Source: Nitrospirota bacterium (lineage in GTDB: Bacteria; Nitrospirota; Thermodesulfovibrionia; Thermodesulfovibrionales; JdFR-88). Taken from it: 64,000 nucleotides of DNA. Shown piece by piece: positions 52,858 to 62,013 of this stretch. The DNA is taken from NCBI GenBank assembly GCA_021840255.1, contig JAKBYX010000007.1, positions 61,551 through 125,550 on the forward strand, written 5' to 3'. The position numbers and the translations under genes were made by a program. Numbering within the stretch: the stretch's first letter is position 1; every line of letters starts with the position of its first letter. Below the pieces are notes generated by a model. The model worked only from the letters and a program-made list of their open reading frames with translations, was not told where the DNA came from and did no database searches.

Positions 52858-53658
52858 TTATTTAAAACTCTGATCTTCAGACGGAAATATGCCTTTTTCG
52901 ACCTCTTCCCTGAACTGTGTTATTGCCCTGATCCCATCTTCCTTCATTTGGGCATAGCGCTTTGCGAATTTGGGCAGGAACCTTTCGAAGATGCCAAGGA
53001 GGTCATACAGCACCAGCACCTGTCCGTCCACATGGGGTCCGGCCCCGATGCCGATAGTGGGAATGGAGACGCTTTCGGTGATGCGCTTTGCAAGCTCCAT
53101 CGGCACGGCCTCCAGTACGATGGCGAATGCCCCGGCATTTTCCATCGCCCGGGCCTCCTCTATGAGCCTGTTTGCCGCCTCTTCAGTCCTGCCCTGGATC
53201 TTGAAGCCGCCCATGCGGTGGACCGCCTGGGGAGTCAGGCCTATGTGTGACATGACAGGTATTTCCGCACGCGTGAGGGCCTCCACCGTGTGGACCACCT
53301 CAAGCCCGCCCTCTAGCTTGACCGCCCCGGCCCCGCCCTCCTTTATGAACCTTCCGGCATTCCTAAGCGCATCGGACAGCCCGGCCTGATAGGACATAAA
53401 GGGCATATCGCCCACCAAAAGGGCGTTGGTTATGCCTCTTTTTGCCATTTTGGTATGATAGACCATCTCGTCCATGGTGACGGGAAGTGTGTTTTCAAGC
53501 CCCTGCACCACCATGGCCACGGAGTCTCCGACGAGCACTATGTCGATGCCAGCCTCATCCACCATCCGGGCGAAGGCATAGTCATAGGCCGTAAGCATGG
53601 TGATCTTCCGGCCTTCGGACTTCTTTTTTAAAAGCTCCTGCACAGTTGTCTTCTTCAT
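52858..53658 (-). CDS. panB: 3-methyl-2-oxobutanoate hydroxymethyltransferase
   Basis: A 266-residue enzyme of pantothenate synthesis that adds a hydroxymethyl group from 5,10-methylene-THF to alpha-ketoisovalerate. The start is set at [16 protein letters not shown], which is the family N-terminus; upstream in-frame Met codons add unrelated residues. Motifs are [50 protein letters not shown] and [17 protein letters not shown]. It is transcribed alone, divergent from the Gly-rich exported gene. No panC or panD is adjacent. Confidence 0.94.
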   Translation of the reverse strand: MKKTTVQELLKKKSEGRKITMLTAYDYAFARMVDEAGIDIVLVGDSVAMVVQGLENTLPVTMDEMVYHTKMAKRGITNALLVGDMPFMSYQAGLSDALRNAGRFIKEGGAGAVKLEGGLEVVHTVEALTRAEIPVMSHIGLTPQAVHRMGGFKIQGRTEEAANRLIEEARAMENAGAFAIVLEAVPMELAKRITESVSIPTIGIGAGPHVDGQVLVLYDLLGIFERFLPKFAKRYAQMKEDGIRAITQFREEVEKGIFPSEDQSFK

Positions 53659-53835
53659 GGATTTGTTTTTTTGCATTTTATCATAAAGCGGCCCCGCCAT
53701 GTCTTGGCTGGCCCTGTTTTGGGAGGAAAATGATGGAGCAATAACGGACGGAACCGGTGGCCGGCATATCATATTGCGGGGCGCCGCGGCGGTGGTACAA
53801 TATAAAAAGAGGGCGGGGATAAAGGGGTGGCTTTA

Positions 53836-54984
53836 ATGAGGAAAGTCCCGTTTTTCCGGATCATGATTTTTGCGTTGCTGTTGCTGTTTGTGTCCGGGGC
53901 CGCGATGGCCCAAACGGCTGCGGTCAGCAACGCGCCTATTGCCCAGACCCTTGTCCGCGAAGGTGATTTCGCCGTTAAGCTTGTGAAGGCCCTGAACCTG
54001 GGCACGACCAGCGATGAATCCCAGGCGGAAAGCACGCTTGCCTCCCTGGGCATCGCTCCAAAAAACGGATGGATAGCTGATTATCCGGTCACCCCGGACG
54101 TTGCCGGAGAGATCCAGGCATCGGTCAGTTCCGCGGCAGACGCGGGCAAACTGCCTATGGCTAGGGACGCAGCCCTTTCGGCCTTCCAGGACGTGCTGTC
54201 CGGATATGGTCTGCCTCTTAAGGCCGGCGGCGCCCAGGAGGCGGTGGAGCCCTCTGAAGAGAATTATCCTGATACTACCGTGGTTAACAATTATTACTAT
54301 GACCAGGGCCCGCCTGTAGTGACGTACTACGCCCCGCCTCCGGATTATGCGTATCTTTATACCTGGGTGCCGTATCCGTTCTGGTGGGCGAATTTCTGGT
54401 ATCCAGGCTATTACTGCCTTGTAGACTTTGATGTGGTATGGTACGACCATCACCACCACAGAGAGTTTGTCAGCAACCATTACCGCGATCCCGGCACGGG
54501 CAGGGTTTTCCGTGTCGACCCTACGAACAGGGCCAGAGGCGGGGTTTTCACGCGGAGCGGCGAGAGGGTGCTCAGCCCAGCGGCCACAAGGGGGGCGCAA
54601 GCGATACTCAGAAGGAGCCAGTCCGCCGAATTCAGAGGGTACGGCGTTACGCGGCCCACTGCCGGGACGCGTTCCGGCGCCTTTCAGCGCTGGGGCAGCA
54701 GCCGGTTTGAGGGCGCCGCAAGCACCCGCGGGTTCCAGAGCCGGTCTTCGGCGGGCCAGCTTCCGGCAAGGAGCTTTGCTGCTCCGCCAACGTCCGCCCC
54801 GCGGAGCTTTGCGCCTGCAAGGGCGCCGTCCGGGGGAGTTCCCCGCGGTGGAGGCGGTTTCGATGGGTTCCACGGCAGCGGCGGGTTCATACGAGGCGGC
54901 GGAGGTTTTGGCGGCGGAGCGCCTCGCGGCGGTGGCGGTGGCGGTGCGCCTCGCGGAGGCGGCGGTGGCGGCTTCCGCCGTTAG
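53836..54984 (+). CDS. Exported protein with Tyr/Pro-rich centre and Gly-rich tail
   Basis: About 382 residues from the ATG at 53836, preferred over GTG 53827 because GGGGTGG lies just upstream. The signal peptide is residues 1-26 (cleavage AMA-QTA). Next come a helical region (about 30-130), an aromatic segment (YYDQGPPVVTYYAPPPDYAY, then WVPYPFWWANFWYPGYY at about 155-195), a His-rich DHHHHRE patch, and a Ser/Arg/Gly-rich tail ending in GGGGGGAPRGGGGGGFRR-like repeats. The layout resembles proteins encoded beside DUF2950 genes in other bacteria, and a DUF2950 gene follows here after 39 bases. Function unknown; cell-surface or periplasmic. Confidence 0.75.
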   Translation: MRKVPFFRIMIFALLLLFVSGAAMAQTAAVSNAPIAQTLVREGDFAVKLVKALNLGTTSDESQAESTLASLGIAPKNGWIADYPVTPDVAGEIQASVSSAADAGKLPMARDAALSAFQDVLSGYGLPLKAGGAQEAVEPSEENYPDTTVVNNYYYDQGPPVVTYYAPPPDYAYLYTWVPYPFWWANFWYPGYYCLVDFDVVWYDHHHHREFVSNHYRDPGTGRVFRVDPTNRARGGVFTRSGERVLSPAATRGAQAILRRSQSAEFRGYGVTRPTAGTRSGAFQRWGSSRFEGAASTRGFQSRSSAGQLPARSFAAPPTSAPRSFAPARAPSGGVPRGGGGFDGFHGSGGFIRGGGGFGGGAPRGGGGGGAPRGGGGGGFRR

Positions 54985-55023
54985 CGCTCGCTCTTTTTTA
55001 AATAACGGAGGGAGAATTTTAGA

Positions 55024-56052
55024 ATGAGTGGAAACAGGATAATAATCAAAAATTCCTTTATAAGCAGATGCCTGCTGGCATTCCTGCCCGTTGCCCCCCT
55101 TGTCATTGTTACGGTTTTTCCCGGGGTGCCGGCTTATGCCTTGCCAGCGGCCACCGTTGCCGCCATGGGACGTGCAGTTGCCGCTAATGTGAAGCAAACG
55201 GAATTTGCGTCCCCGCAGGAGGCATTTGCCGTGCTCGTGAACGCCGCCGCAAGCAATGATACGGTGAGATTGCTGGCCGTCTTCGGGCCGGATGGGAAGG
55301 ACATCATATCATCGGGCGACCCCATTGCAGATACGAATGCCCGCGCCCGGTTCTCCAGGTCTGCAAAACGGGGGGTCACGTTCAGGCCTCTTAATAAAAA
55401 CGCTTATCTGGCCCTTGTAGGCAAGGACGGTTGGACGTTTCCCATACCAATAATAAAAAAGGGAAAGTTGTGGCTGTTCGACACCGATGAAGGGAAACAG
55501 GAGATACTGGACCGCAGGATAGGAAGAAATGAACTCAATACTATTCGCGCCTCGCTTGCCTATGTGGCGGCGCAGCGCGAGTATGCCCAAAACGCCCTCA
55601 GCAAAGGCGGCCATTTGCAATACGCACAGAGCTTTGTCAGCCAGAGGGATGACGGGGACGGCCTTTACTGGCCGGGTAAGGTGAACAGCCCGCTGGGGCC
55701 GCTTTTTGCGCGTGCCGCCTGCCGCAGGAATGCCGCCGGAAAGGAGATCGGCAAGCAGACGCCATATTATGGCTATTATTACAATATACTCAAGGAGCAG
55801 GGCAAATATGCCCCTGGCGGAGAGATGGATTATGTGGTGGGCGGAAGGATGTCCCGGGGGTTCGGCCTGGTGGCTTATCCCGCAAAATACGGGGTTTCAG
55901 GTGTCATGACGTTCATCGTGAACCAGAAGGGGATGTTGTATGAGAAGGACCTCGGGCCTCACACGGAAGAACTGGCGGCAAGGATGGCCTCATACAATCC
56001 CGATAAAACATGGAAAAAGGTGGACCTGGAGCAGGCCTCCTTGTCCAGGTAG
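55024..56052 (+). CDS. Exported DUF2950 family protein
   Basis: A 342-residue protein with an N-terminal signal segment (about residues 12-38). The DUF2950 body includes FASPQEAFAVLVNAAASNDT, LLAVFGPDGKDIISSGDPIA, then PFARAACRRN-like and YYGYYYNILKEQGKYAPGG segments. The family function is unknown. It commonly occurs next to an aromatic-rich exported protein, as here. The last bases overlap a possible start for the next gene, but the true start of that gene is probably at 56124. Confidence 0.88.
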   Translation: MSGNRIIIKNSFISRCLLAFLPVAPLVIVTVFPGVPAYALPAATVAAMGRAVAANVKQTEFASPQEAFAVLVNAAASNDTVRLLAVFGPDGKDIISSGDPIADTNARARFSRSAKRGVTFRPLNKNAYLALVGKDGWTFPIPIIKKGKLWLFDTDEGKQEILDRRIGRNELNTIRASLAYVAAQREYAQNALSKGGHLQYAQSFVSQRDDGDGLYWPGKVNSPLGPLFARAACRRNAAGKEIGKQTPYYGYYYNILKEQGKYAPGGEMDYVVGGRMSRGFGLVAYPAKYGVSGVMTFIVNQKGMLYEKDLGPHTEELAARMASYNPDKTWKKVDLEQASLSR

Positions 56053-56123
56053 AGGACATTGGCTATATTAAAAACACAGGGTTTTTCGTTTCGGGATCAC
56101 AGAAATTTCAAAACACGGGAGAC

Positions 56124-57314
56124 ATGATGAAATCTTTTATGAGGCTGTTGACCCGCACTGGCGAAAACGGGACTGTTGCCGTGGGCCCCTGGCGCAAGGG
56201 ACGGGTTCCGGCGCTGTTGGCGGCTTTCTCTTTTTGTGTTTTTTTATTTTTATTTTTGTTTTTGTTTTTGCCTGCCGCAATTTTACTTACTCCGGCTCCG
56301 TCTTCCGCATACGTGGCGGTGGGCGTGTCGGTTACAGTTGCTCCGCCGGCCATTCCCGTTTACGTTCAGCCTCTTTGCCCTGGCCCCGGCTATATCTGGA
56401 CGCCGGGCTACTGGGTCTGGGACCCGGTCTATGGATATTACTGGGTGCCTGGCACATGGGTGCTGGCCCCTTTTCCAGGCGCGCTGTGGACCCCGGGCTA
56501 TTGGGGTTGGTCAAACGGAGTGTATTTCTGGCATGGAGGATATTGGGGCCCTGTGGTCGGCTTTTACGGCGGTATTAACTATGGCTTTGGTTATACCGGT
56601 TTTGGCTACTGGGGCGGCTATTGGAGTGGCCGCACATTCTATTACAACCGTACCGTTAACAACGTCAATGTTACGAACGTCAGGACCTTTTATTCCAGAA
56701 GTGTGCCTGCCCGCAGCATTACCGTGCGCAGGGCCAGCTATAATGGCGGACCGGGCGGCATAAGGGGCCGGCCAACTGCCGCGCAGATGTCCGCTGCGAG
56801 TCAGCGGCGGCTTGCCGCCGTTCCAATTCAAAGACAGCAGGAACGGTCCGCGCGGTTTGTTCCCGGTCTGCGTGCTGCTGAAAACCATGGCCGCCCTGCA
56901 ATTGCGGCCACGCCCAGGCCTGGTGTGTTCAGCGGCCGCGGTGTTGTACGGGCCAGCAGGGCGGGGGCCCATTACAATGTCGGGCCCATGCGCCGCGCAC
57001 TCAGGTCCTCCGGGCAATTCAGGGCGCCAAGCGGAAGACGCCAGCCAGGCTATGCCCCCAATCGCAGAGCGCCATCTGAACGATATCGCGGAGCGCCGCA
57101 AGAACGACGCGCAGCGCCCGGAGGAGGTTATCCAGGAGGGCAACGTGGCGGCGGTTATCAACGAGGGGGCGGCGGTTATCAACGAGGGGGCGGCGGTTAT
57201 CAACGAGGCGGCGGCGGGCAGCGAGGCGGTGGAGGTTATCAGCGTGGCGGCGGAGAAAAACGCAGTTCGCCTTCAAGGGACGGCAACAGAGGTGGAGGGG
57301 ACGGAGGGCGTTAA
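56124..57314 (+). CDS. Exported YXWGXW-repeat protein with Arg/Gly-rich C-terminal repeats
   Basis: About 396 residues from ATG 56124, chosen because GGGAGAC precedes it and it begins the export signal. A Phe/Leu-rich hydrophobic segment (about residues 29-52) is encoded by a T-tract. Aromatic repeats follow (YIWTPGYWVWDPVYGYYWVP, then GTWVLAPFPGALWTPGYWGW and FWHGGYWGPVVGFYGG), then a TVNNVNVTNVRTFY segment, a basic region and tandem YQRGGGG repeats (about 350-385). It resembles YXWGXW (BcpO-related) proteins of unknown function. The NVNVTNV segment also occurs in the FecR/DUF6600 protein at 50733-52670. Confidence 0.78.
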   Translation: MMKSFMRLLTRTGENGTVAVGPWRKGRVPALLAAFSFCVFLFLFLFLFLPAAILLTPAPSSAYVAVGVSVTVAPPAIPVYVQPLCPGPGYIWTPGYWVWDPVYGYYWVPGTWVLAPFPGALWTPGYWGWSNGVYFWHGGYWGPVVGFYGGINYGFGYTGFGYWGGYWSGRTFYYNRTVNNVNVTNVRTFYSRSVPARSITVRRASYNGGPGGIRGRPTAAQMSAASQRRLAAVPIQRQQERSARFVPGLRAAENHGRPAIAATPRPGVFSGRGVVRASRAGAHYNVGPMRRALRSSGQFRAPSGRRQPGYAPNRRAPSERYRGAPQERRAAPGGGYPGGQRGGGYQRGGGGYQRGGGGYQRGGGGQRGGGGYQRGGGEKRSSPSRDGNRGGGDGGR

Positions 57315-57323
57315 AGAAGGCCT

Positions 57324-57355
57324 AAAGAGGGATGAAGTTCTCTTCATCCCTCTTT
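57324..57355 (+). terminator. Perfect 14-bp stem-loop after the YXWGXW gene
   Basis: AAAGAGGGATGAAG (57324-57337) pairs perfectly with CTTCATCCCTCTTT (57342-57355), with loop TTCT. T-rich sequence follows after about 15 bases. The rest of 57356-57767 is AT-rich; apart from the promoter at 57695 nothing else was recognised. Confidence 0.75.
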
Positions 57356-57694
57356 CCATGCCCTGGCAGTCCTCTTGCTTTTTCTTTTTTCTTTTTTCTT
57401 TTTCAAACCTGATACGTTGCAAACAGACATTTTAGGCTGACACTCCTTGCTATTTTAACTATCGCGGCTTTATTCCGGAAAAGCAGATCATACGTACCAG
57501 CCATTCCAAAGGGCCATGCCAAAGGCAGCGGAAGGGCAGTTGTGCAAAAATTTTTTGACGGGATCCCGATGCCTAATCTTTACGCGTATCCTCCTGAATT
57601 CACCATTAAAAATATCTTTTTTCTTTTTTCAAACACTTTTATGTCTGAGTAAAATTGCGTTTTTAAAGTTTATTGATAATTTTAATTAGCCCAT

Positions 57695-57721
57695 TAAAGT
57701 TTTTTTGGGAAAATCCGAATA
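57695..57721 (+). promoter_or_regulatory. Sigma-28 (FliA)-like promoter of the chemosensory genes
   Basis: TAAAGTTT (57695-57702), then an 11-base spacer, then TCCGAATA (57714-57721). The -35 is a perfect match and the spacing is correct for TAAAGTTT-N11-GCCGATAA. The -10 keeps the CCGA core. It lies 46 bases before the first chemosensory ATG. Confidence 0.55.
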
Positions 57722-57767
57722 AAGAAATAATTAACTTTTTTAAACAAACTAAATAAAAAAATAAAAA

Positions 57768-59051
57768 ATGCCTAATTCAAAAAAAAACAAATACTTATTG
57801 AAGATAGTTGCCGTTCAACTTGCCGTGTTCGGAATCTTTTTGGTGGCCGGCCAAATCGAAAAAGCGGCAGTCCGCCTGGCCCTTGCCGCAGCGGCATGTC
57901 TATGCGCAGCAGGCGCGTTGTATCTGGTCGATTGCCGGAAGGCCAAGGGTATGAGCCTGGGACATGGTGAAACTCCTGGCGGACATTCCGGACAGGCCGG
58001 ACAGGCAGAGGAGCTGATGGAGCAGGTCCGGGGATTTCTCAAGGAGAGGACGCAGCTCATACCTGTTTTTGTGAACCAGCTTGGCGAGACGGTAACCGAG
58101 ACGGAATCGGCGGCGTTGAAGATCGGCGATGGGTTCATGAAAATAGTGGAGCGCGCCCGGAGGCAGACGGTAATGGCGTCGGAGGTTTTCACCCAGTTTG
58201 CCGGAGGCAGCGGAAGTTCTTCTCTTATAGACTCGAGCAAGATGTCCCTTGCGGAAGTTACGCGCAGTCTGGAAGACCTTAACTGTCTTATACGGGAGGT
58301 CCTTACGGACCTGGGAGTATTTATAAGTGAAGCCCAAAATATCAAAAGCATCACCGCGGAAATAGAGTACATCTCCGACCGCACTAACCTCATAGCGCTG
58401 AACGCGGCGATCGAGGCCGCCCGGGCGGGGGAACACGGCAGGGGTTTTGCCGTTGTGGCGGAAGAGATAAAAAAACTATCTGAGAGGACAAACAAAGCCG
58501 TCGTCGGGATACAGAAGATAATACTGAAGGTGGAGTCTGACATGCACGTCATTTATTCCAAGGTGGAGGGAAAAATCGGCGAAAGCAGTTTGAAGGCGCA
58601 AACGGCGGAAGAGGTTGTGGGGTCCACACTTAGGGATCTGGATGAAGCCGTCAGGCAGGCAGGCTCCAAACTGGGGGCACTCTCATCGGAATCTGTAACG
58701 CTGACTCGTGATATAGGGGGAATAATGGTCTCCATGCAGTTTCAGGACATCACAAGGCAGCGGATAGAGCACGTAACGGGTCCGCTCCTCACCCTGAAGA
58801 AAGACATGGAAGTATTTTTGGATAAAGTGGGTTCGCTGAAAGATACCGGTTTTGATGACGGCGCCTTGGCCGGCTCCCTTGACAGGACATACACGATGGA
58901 GTCCGAGAGGGCCGTCCTGGCCAGGACCCTGAATGCAGCCAGGCCCGCGCCAAACGAAAGAAGCGGGCCAAAAGAAAAAAAAGAGCCAAATAAACGAAAT
59001 GAGACCAATAAACTCAATGAGATAGGAAGGCCATGGGCAAAACAGTATTGA
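57768..59051 (+). CDS. Methyl-accepting chemotaxis-type transducer
   Basis: A 427-residue protein. Two N-terminal membrane helices (about residues 10-30 and 34-53) are joined by a very short loop, so there is almost no periplasmic sensor. The cytoplasmic helical domain contains the conserved hairpin tip [33 protein letters not shown] (about 190-222, described in part). This tip interacts with CheA/CheW. The C-terminal 50 residues are Lys/Asn/Glu-rich. It heads a cluster with CheY, STAS and CheA. A role in sensing cytoplasmic or membrane signals is inferred. The 18-base overlap with cheY implies coupling. Confidence 0.9.
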   Translation: MPNSKKNKYLLKIVAVQLAVFGIFLVAGQIEKAAVRLALAAAACLCAAGALYLVDCRKAKGMSLGHGETPGGHSGQAGQAEELMEQVRGFLKERTQLIPVFVNQLGETVTETESAALKIGDGFMKIVERARRQTVMASEVFTQFAGGSGSSSLIDSSKMSLAEVTRSLEDLNCLIREVLTDLGVFISEAQNIKSITAEIEYISDRTNLIALNAAIEAARAGEHGRGFAVVAEEIKKLSERTNKAVVGIQKIILKVESDMHVIYSKVEGKIGESSLKAQTAEEVVGSTLRDLDEAVRQAGSKLGALSSESVTLTRDIGGIMVSMQFQDITRQRIEHVTGPLLTLKKDMEVFLDKVGSLKDTGFDDGALAGSLDRTYTMESERAVLARTLNAARPAPNERSGPKEKKEPNKRNETNKLNEIGRPWAKQY

Positions 59052-59398
59052 TAGTAGACGATTCGGTCTCCATGAGGCAGCTGGTAAGCTTTGCCCTGCA
59101 AGACGCCGGGTTTGACGTCATGGCAGCCGTGGACGGAAAGGACGCCATTGCAAAATTGGGCAGTGCCGCGGTGCAGATGATAATCACTGACCTGAACATG
59201 CCAAACCTGAACGGCATCGAGCTGATAAAACACGTGCGGCAGACGGCAGGGCACAGGTTCACCCCGATCGTAATGCTGACAACGGAATCGCAGGAATCAA
59301 GGAAGGCCGAAGGCAGACAGGCAGGGGCCAGCGGATGGATAGTAAAACCTTTTACGCCGGAACAGCTTGTCTCCACCGTCAGGAAATTCATCAAATAG
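59033..59398 (+). CDS. cheY: CheY-like response regulator
   Basis: A 121-residue single receiver domain. The acidic pocket is [10 protein letters not shown] (Asp-Asp at about residues 8-9), the phosphorylatable Asp lies in [12 protein letters not shown] (about 52), Thr is in VMLTTESQ and Lys is in [11 protein letters not shown]. It is the output partner of the CheA at 59830-62013. It starts inside the upstream transducer gene. Confidence 0.95.
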   Translation: MGKTVLIVDDSVSMRQLVSFALQDAGFDVMAAVDGKDAIAKLGSAAVQMIITDLNMPNLNGIELIKHVRQTAGHRFTPIVMLTTESQESRKAEGRQAGASGWIVKPFTPEQLVSTVRKFIK

Positions 59399-59516
59399 AT
59401 CAGAAAGTTTATCAGATAAGATGGCCGGAAATTAAGCAGATAGAAGAAAAACGCTGGAGAGGTTTTTATATGGAAGCGATCGTAGAGAAAAAAAACAAAA
59501 ACCGGATGGCTTACCA

Positions 59517-59828
59517 GTGCTGGCTTTGAAGGGCGCCCTCAGGGTGGAGAGCGCCGCGGAGATAAAAGAGATCTTGACTGGCGCGCTCAGCAGGGGCCGC
59601 ATAGTTCTAGATCTTGGCGAAGTGCAGGAAATAGATATTTCCTGCCTTCAACTCTTCTGCGCCGCCTGCAGGAGCGCTGCCAGGTCCGGAAAGTCTATGT
59701 CGATAGCTGTCTGTTCCGAAGCCTTCAGGCAGGCGGTAAAAGCGGCAGGCCTATTCCCGGATATCTGTAAAGAAAACCCGCACGGTGACTGCCTCTGGCC
59801 GGACCAGGCGTTCGGGCAGGACGATTGA
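59517..59828 (+). CDS. STAS-domain protein, possibly expressed by frameshift from 59470
   Basis: The 59517 GTG frame encodes LALKGALRVESAAEIKEIL, IVLDLGEVQEIDISCLQLFC and a C-terminal helix, a SpoIIAA-like STAS domain of 103 residues. Similar small STAS proteins lie between cheY and cheA in other chemosensory clusters. GTG has a poor ribosome site. A better one (GGAGAGG) precedes ATG 59470, whose frame (MEAIVEKKN) ends 19 codons later. A -1 shift at A-AAA-AAC (59490-59496), inside an A8 run, joins that frame exactly to QKPDGLPVLALKG. This may be recoding, slippage or a sequence error. Confidence 0.75.
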   Translation: MLALKGALRVESAAEIKEILTGALSRGRIVLDLGEVQEIDISCLQLFCAACRSAARSGKSMSIAVCSEAFRQAVKAAGLFPDICKENPHGDCLWPDQAFGQDD

Positions 59829-59829
59829 G

Positions 59830-62013
59830 ATGAAAGACCACGAGGGCAGACAACGGGAGATCTTCAGGGAGGAGGCCCAGGAGCTCCTTGGCGAACTGGA
59901 GCTCTCTCTCCTGGAGCTGGAAAAAAACCCGGAGGATGCTGGACAGATAGGGCGGGCCTTCAGGGCCTTGCATACCATCAAGGGTTCTGGAGCCATGTTC
60001 GGTTTTTGCGAATTGGTGGCATTCGCTCATGAGCTCGAAACGGTTTTTGATCTGGTCAGGAACGGCAAAGTCCCTGTCACAAATGAGCTGATAAGCATAA
60101 CGCTTGAATCCAGGGACCTCCTGCAAAAATTGCTGGATCCGGAAACCGGAGCCCAAAATGACGCCGCTGCGCTACTGGACAGGCTGAGGAAGTTTTTGTT
60201 TTTTTCCGAAAAGGCGCCTTCATCAAAGGCCCTTTTATCCCAGGGCCCGGCGCCTGCGCCAGTACAAATAAAAGACGCAAAAGGCCATGGTGAACTCCCT
60301 GTCACATACAGGATCCGCTTTCGCCCAGCTCCTGATATCCTGTCCACCGGAACGGACCCCGTGCTGCTCATCGATGAACTGAGACGGCTGGGCCAATGCA
60401 AAGCAATAGCGCATGTAGAGGCCATACCGGAGCTGGAAGCCCTTGATCCGGAGGCCTGCTATATTTACTGGGACATAATTCTTACCACAAAAGAATGCCT
60501 GAATGCCGTCAGGGATGTTTTCATTTTTGTGGAAGGAGACTCGGAGCTCCAGGTGGATGTGCTGGACGGGAAAAAACAAAAAGGTTGTCCGGATAATGAG
60601 GCGGGCTATAAAAAAATTGGGGAGATACCGGTTGACCAGGGAGACCTTGCCCTGAAGGACCTGGATAAGATACTCCCCCCAAAAAAACAAAAACCCATCG
60701 GGGAATCCATGGCCGGGCAGGGTCTTGTTACCGATGGCAAGGCATCGGCGCTTGCCGGACAGCAATGCATCAGGGAGAAGCGCAGCGGAACCAGGGAAGC
60801 TGAACCCGCCTCCAGCATACGCGTGCCTTCCCTTAAACTGGACAAGCTGGCGGACCTGGTAGGCGAGTTGGTTACGGTGCAGGCGAGGCTTAGCCGTTTT
60901 TCACTGCTCAATAACAGCCCGGAGTTGACTGCCGTTTCCGAAGGCGTCGAGCGCCTGACGGAGGAGTTGAGGGACACCATCATGAACATAAGGCTTGTCC
61001 CCATTGAGACAGTCTTTAGCAAGCTTAAAAGGACTGTCCGCGACCTTTCTGCCGAACTTGGCAAAGAAGTTGAGCTTGAAGTTGAAGGGGCGGAAACCGA
61101 GTTGGACAAATCGCTGATAGAGAAGCTGGGCGACCCCCTTGTGCACCTTGTTCGAAACAGCATAGACCACGGCATCGAATGTCCTCGGGCGCGTGAGGCT
61201 TGCGGAAAACCGCGGAAAGGTGTGATCCGTCTCCAGGCGGCCCATTCCGGTGCGAACGTGTTCATAAGGGTGATGGACGATGGCCGGGGCCTTGATCCCG
61301 CTGCAATAAAAGCAAAGGCCGTCGAAAGGGGTCTTGTTTCACACGGGGCGGAGATTACTGGCAAGGACCTTTATCAGCTTATTTTTACCTCGGGCTTTTC
61401 CACCGCAAAAGAGGTCACAACAGTATCTGGCCGCGGAGTTGGCATGGATGTCGTGAAAAAGAATATCGAGTCGCTCCGCGGGACCATTGATGTGGAAAGC
61501 CGCAAGGGAGAGGGGATGAATATAACCCTCAGGCTGCCTCTTACGCTTGCCATAATCGACGGGCTGCTTGTGATGATAGCTGACAGCCGTTTCGTTATCC
61601 CGCTTTCTATCGTAAAGGAGTGCGTTGAGCATTCCCGGACGGGCACCGGGGGCCATAATGGCATGCGGATAGCCAATGTGCGCGGCGAGATGGTGCCATA
61701 CATAAGCTTGAGAAGCATTTTTGGCATAAGCGGGGCCCGTCCGGAAATAGAACAGATAGTAATTACCGAGGCGGATGGCAAAAGGGTGGGGTTCCTGGTG
61801 GACAGCGTGATCGGGGAAAACCAGACCGTGATAAAGACACTGGGGAGCACTTTTAAAAATACGGATTGGATATCGGGGGCCACGATCCTCGGGGATGGTT
61901 CGGTAGCGCTGATCGTCTCCGCTTCGCAGATCATAAAGTGGATGGAACAAAACGGGTTAGAGAGCACCACCGTCTCCGAAGGCGGAATAAAAATTAAAGA
62001 GGGAGTTTTTTGA
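59830..62013 (+). CDS. cheA: Chemotaxis histidine kinase CheA
   Basis: A 727-residue CheA. ATG 59830 immediately follows the STAS stop. The HPt domain carries the phospho-His in ALHTIKGSGAMFGF (about residue 48). A P2-like linker region (about 165-250) follows. Dimerisation is near RVPSLKLDKLADLVGELVTV. The ATPase domain has HLVRNSIDHGIE (N box), VMDDGRGLDP, GFSTAKEVTTVSGRGVGMDVV (G boxes) and the C-terminal CheW-like regulatory domain to about 700. It would phosphorylate the nearby CheY. cheW, cheR and cheB genes are not in the window. Confidence 0.96.
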   Translation: MKDHEGRQREIFREEAQELLGELELSLLELEKNPEDAGQIGRAFRALHTIKGSGAMFGFCELVAFAHELETVFDLVRNGKVPVTNELISITLESRDLLQKLLDPETGAQNDAAALLDRLRKFLFFSEKAPSSKALLSQGPAPAPVQIKDAKGHGELPVTYRIRFRPAPDILSTGTDPVLLIDELRRLGQCKAIAHVEAIPELEALDPEACYIYWDIILTTKECLNAVRDVFIFVEGDSELQVDVLDGKKQKGCPDNEAGYKKIGEIPVDQGDLALKDLDKILPPKKQKPIGESMAGQGLVTDGKASALAGQQCIREKRSGTREAEPASSIRVPSLKLDKLADLVGELVTVQARLSRFSLLNNSPELTAVSEGVERLTEELRDTIMNIRLVPIETVFSKLKRTVRDLSAELGKEVELEVEGAETELDKSLIEKLGDPLVHLVRNSIDHGIECPRAREACGKPRKGVIRLQAAHSGANVFIRVMDDGRGLDPAAIKAKAVERGLVSHGAEITGKDLYQLIFTSGFSTAKEVTTVSGRGVGMDVVKKNIESLRGTIDVESRKGEGMNITLRLPLTLAIIDGLLVMIADSRFVIPLSIVKECVEHSRTGTGGHNGMRIANVRGEMVPYISLRSIFGISGARPEIEQIVITEADGKRVGFLVDSVIGENQTVIKTLGSTFKNTDWISGATILGDGSVALIVSASQIIKWMEQNGLESTTVSEGGIKIKEGVF

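Noticed and set aside
53833..55197. 454-codon minus-strand frame opposite the Gly-rich exported gene
   Set aside because: It is an Ala/Arg/Gly-rich shadow of the repetitive plus-strand gene, which has a signal peptide and ribosome site.
57140..57260. CRISPR-like or tandem repeat array
   Set aside because: The short repeats are in frame and encode YQRGGGG units of the YXWGXW protein. There are no spacers.
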